From positions 186,001-250,000 of the forward strand of contig NZ_QUHC01000002.1 in the NCBI RefSeq assembly GCF_003479425.1: a DNA stretch of 64,000 bases. Direction: 5' to 3'. The notes beneath the pieces are model-generated. The model did not search any database. It worked only from the letters and a program-made list of their open reading frames with translations, and was not told the DNA's origin. The translations under genes and the position numbers were made by a program. Source of the DNA: Odoribacter sp. AF15-53. Lineage in GTDB: Bacteria > Bacteroidota > Bacteroidia > Bacteroidales > Marinifilaceae. Below, piece by piece: positions 34,756-44,509 of this stretch; position 1 is the stretch's first letter; each line of letters opens with the position of its first letter.

Positions 34756-36222
34756 TTATTCGTATCTATTATTCACTTCACTTTCAGGCAATGGAATCTG
34801 GTAATAATCCATCATATTGAACTTCGTATTCCCATCCTGTCCATACAACACTTCTACTTGATTGCGTTTCAAATAAAAGAAATATTGCCCTTCTCCATAA
34901 AATTCCCGTTGCCACTCTTTATCCAGCACATCATTCACGTCCAATCCATCCAGATTGTGGTTCTGGTAGCCTCGGTTCAATCGCCCTTTCTCAAGCCACT
35001 CCTTTTTCAACGATTCATCCCGAGTGGTAGCCGCCGCAATCAAATACAGCTCACTCATTCGCATCAACGATTGTATCTGATAAGTATACGGGTTCTTATC
35101 CGTCCGATTGATCGTCTGCGGGTAAAAACGTACGAAAACTTTCACCTTTTCGTCGCTGGAAGACTGTTCCCAGAAACGATTACGATAATCCCGGTTATCA
35201 TTATACAACGCACCGAGATACGACGTCAAACCTTGAAAAATAACCTTGGTATCCAAATCTTGAGAAAACATATTTTTGTACAACTGATCCCGGTTCAGGT
35301 TATGCAGGCAAAAAAGCATCTCTGGAAAATACACGCGATCTTTAACGGATTGCTCTTTTGTTACGGCCTCAAAAGTAGTAGCAAACGCGATAGCATTCCC
35401 ACTCTTCGGATCTTTCCCTTCCAGTAAAGAAGTCGCGATCCGGTAAGCTTCCGTCCGGTATTCTTCACCTAAATACCAACACATCCGGGCCTTCAATCCC
35501 CAAGCCGCATAATAGTTCATCCGCACGTTACGATAAGCCCAAAAATCCTCATCATCCAACACGATTCCTTCGGTAAGGATCGGATCTTGCTGTAACAAAT
35601 AAATAGCGGAATCAATGTCACTCAACAAGCGAGTTGCAACTTCCCCACACGTCAGGATCGGAGCAGGTACATCCGTCGGCTTATCATACAAAGGGATAGC
35701 CGGCTTGTTCTCTGTATCGGCACTATAAACCGGGGCAAACAAGCGGAAAAGATCAAATTGAACATAGGTACGAACAGCCAAAGCCTCTCCCAACACCAAA
35801 GAATTCTGTTGCTTTGTCAACACGTCTTGATGTTTGGGTAAATTCTCCAACAACTCGTTACAAGCCGACACCAGATTCCAGGATGAACTCCAGATACTCT
35901 CGAAAAAAGGCTTCACATCTTTATCGGTATACTGATAACGACTCAATTTATAATATGAGTGTTCCGAGTCCGATATATAATACCGTTGAGCCAGAACATC
36001 CAAAACTCCACATGATAATTCCTTGGCATACAAATTCTCTGATGCCATTTGCAGGTATAGCCCGTTTAACTTCCTCTGAATACCCTGTTCGGAAGCATAA
36101 ACCTGTTCCCCCGTCATTTTGTCATAAGGCTCCACGTCTAACCAACTATTACAACCGGATAGCAAAAAAGCCATCACCACTCCTAACAATTTATATTTAC
36201 AGACTATCATAATCTTAATCAT
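34756..36222 (-). CDS. SusD/RagB-family lipoprotein, second locus
   Basis: A 488-residue binding lipoprotein: signal and lipobox MAFLLSGC, then NSWLDVEPYDKMTGEQVYASEQGIQRKLNGLYLQ, the typical SusD opening. TPR-like helices follow (GEALAVRTYVQFDLFRLFAP) and the C-terminal RagB motif is LDKEWQREFYGEGQYFFYLKRNQVE. It lies immediately before the susC stop (1 base apart), showing tight coupling. The sequence differs widely from the SusD of the first locus, so the two importers take different ligands. Confidence 0.94.
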   Translation of the reverse strand: MIKIMIVCKYKLLGVVMAFLLSGCNSWLDVEPYDKMTGEQVYASEQGIQRKLNGLYLQMASENLYAKELSCGVLDVLAQRYYISDSEHSYYKLSRYQYTDKDVKPFFESIWSSSWNLVSACNELLENLPKHQDVLTKQQNSLVLGEALAVRTYVQFDLFRLFAPVYSADTENKPAIPLYDKPTDVPAPILTCGEVATRLLSDIDSAIYLLQQDPILTEGIVLDDEDFWAYRNVRMNYYAAWGLKARMCWYLGEEYRTEAYRIATSLLEGKDPKSGNAIAFATTFEAVTKEQSVKDRVYFPEMLFCLHNLNRDQLYKNMFSQDLDTKVIFQGLTSYLGALYNDNRDYRNRFWEQSSSDEKVKVFVRFYPQTINRTDKNPYTYQIQSLMRMSELYLIAAATTRDESLKKEWLEKGRLNRGYQNHNLDGLDVNDVLDKEWQREFYGEGQYFFYLKRNQVEVLYGQDGNTKFNMMDYYQIPLPESEVNNRYE

Positions 36223-39200
36223 TTAAAAGGTCATACTTAAAGAGAAAGACACCGTACGAGCAAAAGGATAGGATGTTCCCCGCTCCGCCCGAATTGTCGA
36301 ACATCGGAATATATCATTCATATTCGCCCGGCAAGTGAGGCTTGAAAGATACAATTTCTTCAACCACTTCTGCCCGCTAAACTCGTAAGCCACTGACATA
36401 CTCTCCCCGGAAATCGTGTTCTCACGTTGCACGTAACGATCTGACATGGGATAGGTCTCATTCGAGGCCACCTTGGAAGTAATTTTCCGGTATTGGGCAT
36501 GATCTCCCACCTTTTGCCAACGATCATACAAAGCTCGTTTATCCTGATTGTATTCGGAGAAACTCGTGATATTCTCTATCCGGTTATACAATTCCGTGTT
36601 AAAATAGTCCGCCCCGATCCGATAACGGAAATAAGCACTAACGGAAAATCCTTTATAATAGAAATTAGATCCTACAACTCCTTCTAACTTAGCCTCGGTA
36701 TTCCCCACGACAACTTCATCATTACTGTCATAATCAAAAGTATATGAACCATCTTTTTTGATAAAAAGTTCATTTCCCGTGGCCGGATCAATTCCATTAG
36801 AGCGAACGGCCCAAATATCCGTCGGACTACCGCCATCTCGATAACGCTGAAGCGAGGTCTTCTTCAATTCGTCATTAATCAAATCTAGTTTATTACCTAT
36901 TTTACCGTATTCTTGTTTCTGATGTCTACCGTTGAAAGAGAGAGACCAGTTAATCCGATCTTCGGGACGATAAATCGGCGAGATCACGATACTTGCACTA
37001 ATACCGTTTGTTTTCTGCGCTCCCAGATTCGTAATATATGCATCCCTTCCCGTGGATGAAGCTATCGTGGTTGTCACCAGCAAAGGATCAGTCTCTTTAA
37101 AATATACATCCAAATTCACTTTCAACCGATTATTAAGAACAGCAATATCGGCCCCGATATTATAATCCATTGTCTTCTGCCATTTCAAATTGGGATTTCC
37201 GAAACCAAGAACTTCTATACCCATCCCGAACAAATTCTGCAATGACGTATTATAACCGTAAGTGTTATAAGAACTATAAGATGAAAAATTCTGATTTCCC
37301 GGATTCCCGACAGAGAAACGCAATTTGAATAAATCCATCCATTCCCCGATAAAAGCCTCGTTATGAATATTCCAAGCAATCCCAACCGACCAGCTATCCG
37401 TGAAGCGCTTATTCACACCAAACACGGAAGAACCGTCTTTCCGCCAGTTAAAATCCAGTAAATATCGATTATCGAAAGCATAGTTCCCGTTCACGTAAAA
37501 ACTTGTACTTCGACTCACCGTCTTGTAATACGAGGGCTTGCTATTGGTTGCATATTGGTTGGAAAATGCAGGATTGGGGATATTATCATCCGGGAAACCA
37601 ATTGCCTTATAAGAATCGTTCACGTTATTAGAAGACGCGAAACGCCATCCCCCCACGACATTCACCTGATGCTTCTCGGCGAACAATTTCCCGTAAGTAA
37701 CCACGACATCCCCCTCGTAGGCCCATTTATCGGTCGTGGATTTCTGGTATGATCCCCGCTCCGTTTTTATCGTTTCGTCAAAATCAGAATGAAAAGGTGA
37801 TTTAAAATATTCCGTTTCATCTTTCGACTTTGTTAAACCGACACGTCCGCGGGCCATCAACCCATCACAAGGACGATATTCTATTTGGAAGTTATCCCTG
37901 AAAGCCAAACTCCGCGTACAATCCAGATAATTCAAACTAGCATTATACAATGGATTAGGTCGTTTTATCTCGGTTATCAACCCATCAATAATTTCCGATT
38001 CTTCCAAATATTTCGGGATACTTCCTTCGTAATCTTTTTCATAATAAGGATTAGTTCGCACATACACGGCAAAACTCTGCGGCGCATTATTCGCTTCCCC
38101 ATAATCCAGAGTGAATTTATTGTCAAACCGTAACTTGCCTTTCCGGTAACGCAAATCTAAATTAAAACTGAACACATCCCGATCAGACCCTTTCATCACC
38201 CCATTCGTTCCATTGTAATTCAATCCCACACCATACAGCATAGCATCATCTCCCCCTTCTATATATAAATTATGCTTATGCACGAATCCGGTACGCAACG
38301 GCTCACTCAACCAATAGGTATCCACCCCGCTCTTCACTTTCTCCAAACGGCGGTTGTATAAATTCAACAACTGGTATTCCAAATTTTGATCTCTATCCCA
38401 GGAAACAGAATATTCTCCGGCCAACCGTTCAAATTCCAATTTTTCAGCAGCATTCATCATATTATAATCAGACAAATCAGGAATTGACACACTGAAATCG
38501 CCATTATAACTCAATCGTAATTGCCCCGCTTGCGGTCGTTTGGTCTCAATCACGACCACCCCATTTGCTGCCTTGGAGCCATAAATCGCAGTAGAAGCGG
38601 CATCCTTCAAAATAGTCACGGAAGCCACCCGTTCCATATTCAAATCAACAATCGTTTGTAAAGAAACTTCGAAACCATCCAGAATAAACAACGGCTGATT
38701 CGGATCGACCGAATATTCTTCCTTCAGATTCACCACGCTTGACTTTCCCCGAATATCAATATCCGGCAGTCTATTCGGGTCAGAACCAAACTCATTATTC
38801 GGAGTGATATGAAAAGAAGGATCCAACGTTTTCAAACTCTGCAAAACATTCTGACTACCGATCATCTTCAAATCCTCGGTCTTATACGTGGATGTAGAAC
38901 CGGTAAAGCTCTCGGCTTTTCGCTCGAAAATACCGGTCACAACCACTTCCTCCATCTCCGTCATGTCGGGCATCAATGTGATTTTTATCTCTTTTTGTCC
39001 TGTATATTTGATCTCTTGCGTTTCCATTCCGATAAAAGAAAACACTAGTACAAGATCCTTCATCACGGGCATAGTCAACGTGAAACATCCCGCCGTATCC
39101 GTCGCCGTTCCCACGGATGTCCCTTTCACCACCACGGTAACTCCAGGCAAAGGCTGTTTCCTGTCATCAACAACTTGCCCTCGAATCGTCATCTTCTCAC

Positions 39201-39582
39201 TCTTCTCCTCCGATACGACCTTCCGTTCTTTGATCACGATAATCCCGTCCATGAAAACATAAGTCAACTTGGTATTCCCAAGTACCTGTTTCAACACATT
39301 TTCTACCGTCTCTCCTTTCACGTTAATCGAAACAAGTCCTACAAGTTCTGCTTGCTCCCGATTCATCATAAAATTCAGTTGTGTCTGTTCCTGAATTTTA
39401 TCCAGCAACGTTTTCAACGTTACCTTCTCCAACTCCAAGTTCACCCGTTCCTGTTGGGCCAGACTCTTGGCCGAAAGCCCAAAAGAACACACACACATCA
39501 AAATAAGGCATAACTTCATAATACGTCCAATTTTGTGCCAACGATATTCCACGACACGATGGCAATGTCGATTTTTTTGCAT
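36223..39582 (-). CDS. SusC/RagA-family TonB-dependent transporter with STN domain, second locus
   Basis: A 1119-residue barrel. Signal peptide (KLCLILMCVCSFGLSAKSLA), STN domain about 50-115 (LEKVTLKTLLDKIQEQTQLNF), CarboxypepD_reg-like domain (GQVVDDRKQPLPGVTVVVKG), plug (SQNVLQSLKTLDPSFHITPN, FILDGFEVSLQTI, LKDAASTAIYGSKAANGVVVIETK) and a C-terminal barrel ending SFSLSMTF with the terminal Phe of outer-membrane proteins. The start at 39582 is an ATG and adds a basic leader of about 20 residues. Two RNA hairpins lie between it and fecR, which may set its expression relative to the regulator. Confidence 0.95.
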   Translation of the reverse strand: MQKNRHCHRVVEYRWHKIGRIMKLCLILMCVCSFGLSAKSLAQQERVNLELEKVTLKTLLDKIQEQTQLNFMMNREQAELVGLVSINVKGETVENVLKQVLGNTKLTYVFMDGIIVIKERKVVSEEKSEKMTIRGQVVDDRKQPLPGVTVVVKGTSVGTATDTAGCFTLTMPVMKDLVLVFSFIGMETQEIKYTGQKEIKITLMPDMTEMEEVVVTGIFERKAESFTGSTSTYKTEDLKMIGSQNVLQSLKTLDPSFHITPNNEFGSDPNRLPDIDIRGKSSVVNLKEEYSVDPNQPLFILDGFEVSLQTIVDLNMERVASVTILKDAASTAIYGSKAANGVVVIETKRPQAGQLRLSYNGDFSVSIPDLSDYNMMNAAEKLEFERLAGEYSVSWDRDQNLEYQLLNLYNRRLEKVKSGVDTYWLSEPLRTGFVHKHNLYIEGGDDAMLYGVGLNYNGTNGVMKGSDRDVFSFNLDLRYRKGKLRFDNKFTLDYGEANNAPQSFAVYVRTNPYYEKDYEGSIPKYLEESEIIDGLITEIKRPNPLYNASLNYLDCTRSLAFRDNFQIEYRPCDGLMARGRVGLTKSKDETEYFKSPFHSDFDETIKTERGSYQKSTTDKWAYEGDVVVTYGKLFAEKHQVNVVGGWRFASSNNVNDSYKAIGFPDDNIPNPAFSNQYATNSKPSYYKTVSRSTSFYVNGNYAFDNRYLLDFNWRKDGSSVFGVNKRFTDSWSVGIAWNIHNEAFIGEWMDLFKLRFSVGNPGNQNFSSYSSYNTYGYNTSLQNLFGMGIEVLGFGNPNLKWQKTMDYNIGADIAVLNNRLKVNLDVYFKETDPLLVTTTIASSTGRDAYITNLGAQKTNGISASIVISPIYRPEDRINWSLSFNGRHQKQEYGKIGNKLDLINDELKKTSLQRYRDGGSPTDIWAVRSNGIDPATGNELFIKKDGSYTFDYDSNDEVVVGNTEAKLEGVVGSNFYYKGFSVSAYFRYRIGADYFNTELYNRIENITSFSEYNQDKRALYDRWQKVGDHAQYRKITSKVASNETYPMSDRYVQRENTISGESMSVAYEFSGQKWLKKLYLSSLTCRANMNDIFRCSTIRAERGTSYPFARTVSFSLSMTF

Positions 39583-39609
39583 AATTTTGTCATTAAATAG
39601 TTTATACTA

Positions 39610-39680
39610 GCAACAGGTATTGCTGAAAGACTATCCTGTTGCAAAAAATTATTATGGAGGAAGGTGCTGTCACACCTTCC
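39610..39680 (-). promoter_or_regulatory. Two hairpins between fecR and susC of the second locus
   Basis: Near fecR, GGAAGGTG (39659-39666) pairs with CACCTTCC (39673-39680); nearer susC, GCAACAGG (from 39610) pairs with CCTGTTGC (ending about 39642). On the minus strand a T-rich tract lies between them. They could act as a weak terminator, a processing site or an mRNA stabiliser. The first locus has no counterpart. Confidence 0.6.
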
Positions 39681-39684
39681 TTTT

Positions 39685-40803
39685 TTAATTCACAATAATG
39701 GTTTTATCCTTTATATCAAATTTCACCCCGGTTGATTCCGTCACCGTGGCCAAAATCTTACGAATATCTTCATAACGCCTCAAATAGCCCGAAAAATGTA
39801 ATGCCTTAACAGCATCAGAACGGAAAAATACTTCCATATCATACCAACGTGTTAATTCACCCATGATATCCTCAAGCGTTTCGTCATTAAAATAAAAAAT
39901 TCCTTCTTTCCAAGCCGTATATTGTCGCATATCCACCTCTTTTAACCAAATCTCTCCGCTTTCTCGGCGGTATTCAGCCATTTGACCCGGATGCACGTGT
40001 ATTTCCTTAGGCGTATTTTTAGCTTTTACACCGATTGAACCTTCTACCAGAACGGCCTGAGTAGATTTCATCCCGTGGGTATTCACATTAAAAGAAGTTC
40101 CCAATACCTTTACCCGAATATCATCCGTCATAACGTAAAAAGGAGATTCACTATTCTTGGTCACCTCAAACCAAGCTTCCCCTTTTAGAAATACCTTTCT
40201 CTCTTTTTCCGAAAAAGCGACAGGATATTTCAATTCACTATCAGCATTCAGATGTACGATCGTCCCATCCGACAATTCAACCCGGAATTCTCCCCCTCTG
40301 GGAACGAGCAATGTATTATAAACCATCTCTTTTTTCTCTTTCCTTATCCCTTTATTATAAGCTATCAGTCCCCCGTTCACTTGTATAGCTTCCCCTTTTT
40401 CATCTATCCGAAGCGAATCCTTACCCCCTAATACGATTTGTTTTCCCCCGCTCAACTGTAATACAACCTGTCGCTCTCCGGGAGTAGCATTAGTCACGGG
40501 TAAAGCTTCTGGTTTCATCCAAAATAACCAAGATATACCGACTAAAATCAAAACACTACATGCCACCGCGCTTATTCTCCGAATAATAATCCCACGCTGC
40601 CTATTTTGCAGCCGACGAAAAGCTTTACGCCCATCATACTTACCACGTCTCGCCATTTCCTCTTCAAAAAATTTCGCCCCCAACATATCCTCCACAAGCA
40701 AACTTTCCGAATCATCTCTTTCCTCCTCTTGCTCTTCCGCTAGCTTGGCCGTTATACGCAACACGATCCGTTTGGCTTTATCATCTATATTTTCCCATTT
40801 CAT
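39685..40803 (-). CDS. FecR-family anti-sigma factor, second locus
   Basis: 372 residues from the ATG at 40803; a GTG at 40824 is less likely. The N-terminal cytoplasmic part (MKWENIDDKAKRIVLRITAKLAEE) is charged and unlike that of the first FecR, then one transmembrane helix (ISAVACSVLILVGISWLFW), the FecR domain (LLVPRGGEFRVELSDGTIVHLNADSELKYPV, FLKGEAWFEV, VLGTSFNVNTH) and the STN-like tail (LEDIMGELTRWYDMEVFFRSD). It receives the signal from the STN domain of the downstream SusC and controls the adjacent sigma factor. The gene is 174 bases from sigma. Confidence 0.94.
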   Translation of the reverse strand: MKWENIDDKAKRIVLRITAKLAEEQEEERDDSESLLVEDMLGAKFFEEEMARRGKYDGRKAFRRLQNRQRGIIIRRISAVACSVLILVGISWLFWMKPEALPVTNATPGERQVVLQLSGGKQIVLGGKDSLRIDEKGEAIQVNGGLIAYNKGIRKEKKEMVYNTLLVPRGGEFRVELSDGTIVHLNADSELKYPVAFSEKERKVFLKGEAWFEVTKNSESPFYVMTDDIRVKVLGTSFNVNTHGMKSTQAVLVEGSIGVKAKNTPKEIHVHPGQMAEYRRESGEIWLKEVDMRQYTAWKEGIFYFNDETLEDIMGELTRWYDMEVFFRSDAVKALHFSGYLRRYEDIRKILATVTESTGVKFDIKDKTIIVN

Positions 40804-40977
40804 CCTTTTCGATTTTAAATACACCTATAAACGCAAAAAATTATGGAACGGGTGACAAGATTTTTCAATTAATTCATTTTTTCTTATTCTAATCGTATTT
40901 TCTCGCTAAATTTACATTTATCGAAACATTTTAAAGAGTGACGGAACAAAATAAAAGATAATTTTAAACACAAGTTA

Positions 40978-41574
40978 TCATTTCCCAAGATAATCCGCAA
41001 TATTCCTTCTTTTCTTAAAAAAGATGGTCAACAACACCCGCAATTTAGTTTTGTCAAAGTGTTCCCGCACGAATAAATAAGCCCGTTTCTTCTGTGTTTT
41101 AATAGAATTCTCACTGATATCCATGATTCCGGCAATATCCTGCACTTTCAATCCTTGCAGACTATACAGCAGTATATCCCGTTGCTGAACGGGTAATTGA
41201 TAAAGAAGTTCATAAAAATAAGAAATTACCTCCTCGCGCAATGCCATTTCCTGAGCCGTTTCCTCATCACTAACCTGCATCTCGTTCCAATTCTCCTGAA
41301 AACGCTCCAATAATTTTTTCTCCCGTAAAACACTGACTGAAGCATGGTAAACACTCTTATAAAGCCATGCCGACAATGACTTTACATCCGGGAAAGTCAC
41401 GGAAGTATTCCACATTTTAATTAAACACTCCTGCACGATATCCTCTGCAATCCCGGCATCCCCCAAAAACTTCTCAACATAACTACATAAAGAGGCATAA
41501 TAGTGATCATACAACTTTCCCCAAGCTTTCTCACTTTTTGTATTTATACCCTCAATGAATGCTGAATAGTCCAT
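40978..41574 (-). CDS. ECF sigma factor, second locus
   Basis: 198 residues from the ATG at 41574 (the GTG at 41580 would overlap the leader). Region 2: AWGKLYDHYYASLCSYVEKFLGD, IVQECLIKMWNTSV, LSAWLYKSVYHASVSVLR; region 4: LPVQQRDILLYSLQGLKVQDIAGIMDISENSIKTQKKRAY in two parts. It is the partner of the FecR at 39685 and presumably of the fecR-susCD operon promoter. A perfect vegetative promoter (41595-41626) drives the sigma gene itself. Confidence 0.94.
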   Translation of the reverse strand: MDYSAFIEGINTKSEKAWGKLYDHYYASLCSYVEKFLGDAGIAEDIVQECLIKMWNTSVTFPDVKSLSAWLYKSVYHASVSVLREKKLLERFQENWNEMQVSDEETAQEMALREEVISYFYELLYQLPVQQRDILLYSLQGLKVQDIAGIMDISENSIKTQKKRAYLFVREHFDKTKLRVLLTIFFKKRRNIADYLGK

Positions 41575-41594
41575 AACCACGTGAAATTACGTGA

Positions 41595-41626
41595 CAAATA
41601 TACATGATAATTGCTTTTAAAACAAA
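41595..41626 (-). promoter_or_regulatory. Two-box promoter for the second ECF sigma gene
   Basis: Minus-strand TTTG (41626-41623), 20-base spacer, TATATTTG (41602-41595): exact consensus. The predicted 5' leader is only about 15 bases. Confidence 0.8.
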
Positions 41627-41671
41627 CTTACCTGTATCCGGAATATTCACTTTCAATCGGACATACAACTT

Positions 41672-44410
41672 TTATCGCAGCACCTTGTATTTTAATACAT
41701 GATTTCCATCGCTACCCGCAAACAAATAGAATCCGGTATTATTCCCGTTATCAAAGAAAGCAATTGAAAAAGGAGAATTACCCCGGATAGGGAAACCCTT
41801 TGACACATCCTTCATGTCAAGCAAAAAAAGACGCTCGCCCTTCTCATCCAACAATCCGATTCGCGTATCTCTGGCTGAGAAGCGATAAGTATAAGGATAT
41901 CCCAACCCGGCATTATTCCAATTTTTCTCCAACAATAATTTTCCTTGTTCATCATGTACCTGCAACGTGTTATCGTTGGAATAAATAAACTCATTCCGAC
42001 CGTCATTATTAACATCTTCCACGTTCAACATACCTCCCCCAGTCATTTTCTCACCCTTCACCCGTTGCACGTTTCCCCGGAAATCAACCAATAAAATCTC
42101 CCCGTTTGCATCCACAAAGGCTATCTTCGTTTGCCCGCCTTGCTTCGTCAAATAAAGAAGCGTGTTTTCCGGCAGATTCAACAAAGTTGAAACTTTCACC
42201 CGTTCTTTTCCTTTGCGATCCAATATATAGAGACGGTAACGATCCGCATACACGATATAATCTTTCCCCTCTACCCGGAAATGATACACTCTGGATGCAA
42301 TATCATTATCACTCTTGGGCATATCCCATCCTTTCACGAAATTTCCAGATAATTCGTATAGATACAGGTAATGGTCCGCCCCCGGTGCAAAAATCCGGTA
42401 ATTCTTGTTATTCTCGTAATCGGCCACGGAAATCCCTCGCATACAGGGCGATTTGAAAGCCAACGGGTAACGGGGTAAATAATTACCATTTCGGTCAATC
42501 AAGTAAAGATTATTCGCCGTGGAGAACAAATATTGTAACTTTCCGTTCTTGAACATATCTACCTGATACACGTCGCTATTTATCTTACCCTCGATCGGTA
42601 ACTTCCATAAAATCCGCCCCACGTCATTAATCAAATAGATCGTGTTCCCCTCATCTTGCACAAAAAGTTCCCGTTCTCCCGTATCATGATTCACCACGAT
42701 AGCCGGTTTCATGCTCATCTTGGCATCCAACTTCGTTTGCCACATCACTTGAGCCTGTTTCTGCTCTACTTCTTCTGTACTTAAGAACAATGTATGATAA
42801 AGCATGTCCCCCTCGCAAACCCATTGCAAACCCAAGGAAGAAAACGTCTCCATGCCTTCTTTATTCCGTTCCAGCAAGCCCCGTAACTCCCCTTTCGTCA
42901 CATTCTCATAATAAGGTAACATCGAGGGAATCTCAGACAAATACATCCAGTTGAATTTGGATGATAATTTCGTTCTTAATTTTTGGTACCACTCCTGATC
43001 CCTCACGCTCAGGCGACGCATATAATCACTCGCGTAAGTTTGAATTGCCCGTTCCGAAGAGGCAAAAACCACATAATTATCTTCCACCAGCACATAGTTA
43101 TTCGCAATACCGCCCAACACGTATCCCCACATTACCTCAACAAAATCCGGCACCGGCATTTTGAAATATCTAATCGTCTTATCTTTATCTAAAGAAAATG
43201 TACGATACAAAGAAGCCTCGACCGTCCCGGTCTTTGAAGCATATGATTTCACCATTTTCTCCAACATCCCTCTAGCCAAGCTACCGGCTTTCACGTGAAC
43301 CACCACTATTCCCTCCTCCTGTTTCCGGGTAGCATCATAAGAAAGAGTTGCTTTCCCCCATTCACCTTTCAACAGAGCTTGCCACTCCTCATCCAGTTTG
43401 TCCCCGAAAAGCCGAGTAAACTCCTGCTTCCGTTTCCGTATTTTATCAATCTTACCCGCTCCATAACGATAAGTTTCCAAGGAGGCCAAATAACTCTTTA
43501 CGTCACTCAATGCCAAAATACTGACACTCTTCGCATCCGTCGGCATCATGGCATCCAATTTCGAATCCTGAGGACTCTGCCCCTTAAACACGATTGGAAA
43601 AGCGGCCTTTAACCCATTATAATGCATGAAGCCGTTGAAACTAATCCCGTTCGGCCGGATATCCCCGTCCAAAGCTCCCCATTTAAACCATTTAGCGACG
43701 TCTGTCTGTTTCGAAATAAAATCCTTTTGCAACAACAAGGGAAGCAAATCAGAAAAACAAGCCGTATTCAAAAACACGTTCAAACCCGCCCCGGCAGAAA
43801 AATAACGATTCACATTCCTGAACCGGGGTGCTTCTCCCTTCTCGCTCTCACTATGATCACTCAACTGGTTTATCGCGTCTTCCACGTACAATTCAGAATT
43901 AGAAACCAACACCATCCCGCCGACCACAGCATAACAAACTTCCTCTTTCCCTTTATTTACCACGTGTATTTTCTGGTTATTATATTTTCTCTCCTTCGCC
44001 TGTCCCCCGGAAAACATCTTTTGCAAAAAAGCATACACGTCTCCCCTGGAAAACAAACCACTCCGGTTCAACACGTACAAACAACGTATGGATTGTTTTC
44101 CCTCAACCCGGATCGCCATAACGTAAGAAGAGGTATCAACCTGACACGCCTGTTTCAAGGTATCAATCGCCCGGAACAACATGCTCTCCCGGAATCTCTT
44201 GATTTCACGGTCAAAGGCTGTCGCCAGCTTCGGGGATAAACTTGCATTCGCATTTACATTAATCACCACGGCGGAATTATAAGGAATAAACGATTCCTTC
44301 GGTACATCAACCTCCCGTTCTCGCTCGTTCACCCACCATAGCGCAGTCAATATTCCTCCTAAAAGAATAACCCCAAAAACGATTAATGCAATTTTTTTCA
44401 TCATAGCCAT
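41672..44410 (-). CDS. Large membrane-anchored protein: DUF3352-like region plus C-terminal propeller
   Basis: A 912-residue protein with one N-terminal transmembrane helix (IALIVFGVILLGGILTALWWV), so most of it lies in the periplasm. Residues about 40-560 resemble DUF3352-type solute-exposed domains (IPYNSAVVINVNANASLSPKL, VYAFLQKMFSGG, VVGGMVLVSNSELYVEDAINQL). The last ~330 residues are PQQ/WD-like propeller blades (ILWKLPIEGKINSDVYQVDM, LYLIDRNGNYLPRYPLAFKS, LNVEDVNNDGRNEFIYSND with a calcium-type DxNxDG loop). I know no assigned function. It has its own -7 box and an exceptional leader with an inverted array, and is not obviously part of the SusCD operon 97 bases away. Confidence 0.75.
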   Translation of the reverse strand: MAMMKKIALIVFGVILLGGILTALWWVNEREREVDVPKESFIPYNSAVVINVNANASLSPKLATAFDREIKRFRESMLFRAIDTLKQACQVDTSSYVMAIRVEGKQSIRCLYVLNRSGLFSRGDVYAFLQKMFSGGQAKERKYNNQKIHVVNKGKEEVCYAVVGGMVLVSNSELYVEDAINQLSDHSESEKGEAPRFRNVNRYFSAGAGLNVFLNTACFSDLLPLLLQKDFISKQTDVAKWFKWGALDGDIRPNGISFNGFMHYNGLKAAFPIVFKGQSPQDSKLDAMMPTDAKSVSILALSDVKSYLASLETYRYGAGKIDKIRKRKQEFTRLFGDKLDEEWQALLKGEWGKATLSYDATRKQEEGIVVVHVKAGSLARGMLEKMVKSYASKTGTVEASLYRTFSLDKDKTIRYFKMPVPDFVEVMWGYVLGGIANNYVLVEDNYVVFASSERAIQTYASDYMRRLSVRDQEWYQKLRTKLSSKFNWMYLSEIPSMLPYYENVTKGELRGLLERNKEGMETFSSLGLQWVCEGDMLYHTLFLSTEEVEQKQAQVMWQTKLDAKMSMKPAIVVNHDTGERELFVQDEGNTIYLINDVGRILWKLPIEGKINSDVYQVDMFKNGKLQYLFSTANNLYLIDRNGNYLPRYPLAFKSPCMRGISVADYENNKNYRIFAPGADHYLYLYELSGNFVKGWDMPKSDNDIASRVYHFRVEGKDYIVYADRYRLYILDRKGKERVKVSTLLNLPENTLLYLTKQGGQTKIAFVDANGEILLVDFRGNVQRVKGEKMTGGGMLNVEDVNNDGRNEFIYSNDNTLQVHDEQGKLLLEKNWNNAGLGYPYTYRFSARDTRIGLLDEKGERLFLLDMKDVSKGFPIRGNSPFSIAFFDNGNNTGFYLFAGSDGNHVLKYKVLR

Positions 44411-44412
44411 TC

Positions 44413-44509
44413 AGTTTATAAGGTTTATAAAGTTTATAAAGTATATAAAGTACTTTACGAACTTTATGAACCTTAAAAACTTTATAAACGAAAAAGGCTC
44501 CGCCTTTTT
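44413..44509. repeat. Inverted 9-bp array (GTTTATAAA family) plus AAAAAGGC/GCCTTTTT hairpin
   Basis: Left arm 44413-44448 holds AGTTTATAA, GGTTTATAA, AGTTTATAA, AGTATATAA; right arm 44454-44489 holds four copies in the opposite sense (TTTACGAAC, TTTATGAAC, CTTAAAAAC, TTTATAAAC), almost touching, so RNA could form a ~36-bp imperfect hairpin. At 44491-44509 AAAAAGGC-TCC-GCCTTTTT adds a second stem. The left arm ends two bases before the start codon of the 41672-44410 gene, and both structures lie in its predicted leader. Confidence 0.9.

Noticed and set aside
34672..35427. Open frame of 251 codons on the plus strand
   Set aside because: It is the antisense of the SusD gene at 34756-36222; the residue composition is a Gln/Ile/Pro-rich antisense pattern with no domain.
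19954..41574. Polysaccharide utilization loci
   Set aside because: SusC and SusD are present, but no glycoside hydrolase, polysaccharide lyase, sulfatase or carbohydrate sensor is encoded.
43622..44239. Open frame of 205 codons on the plus strand
   Set aside because: Antisense of the DUF3352-propeller gene, without start context or recognisable features.
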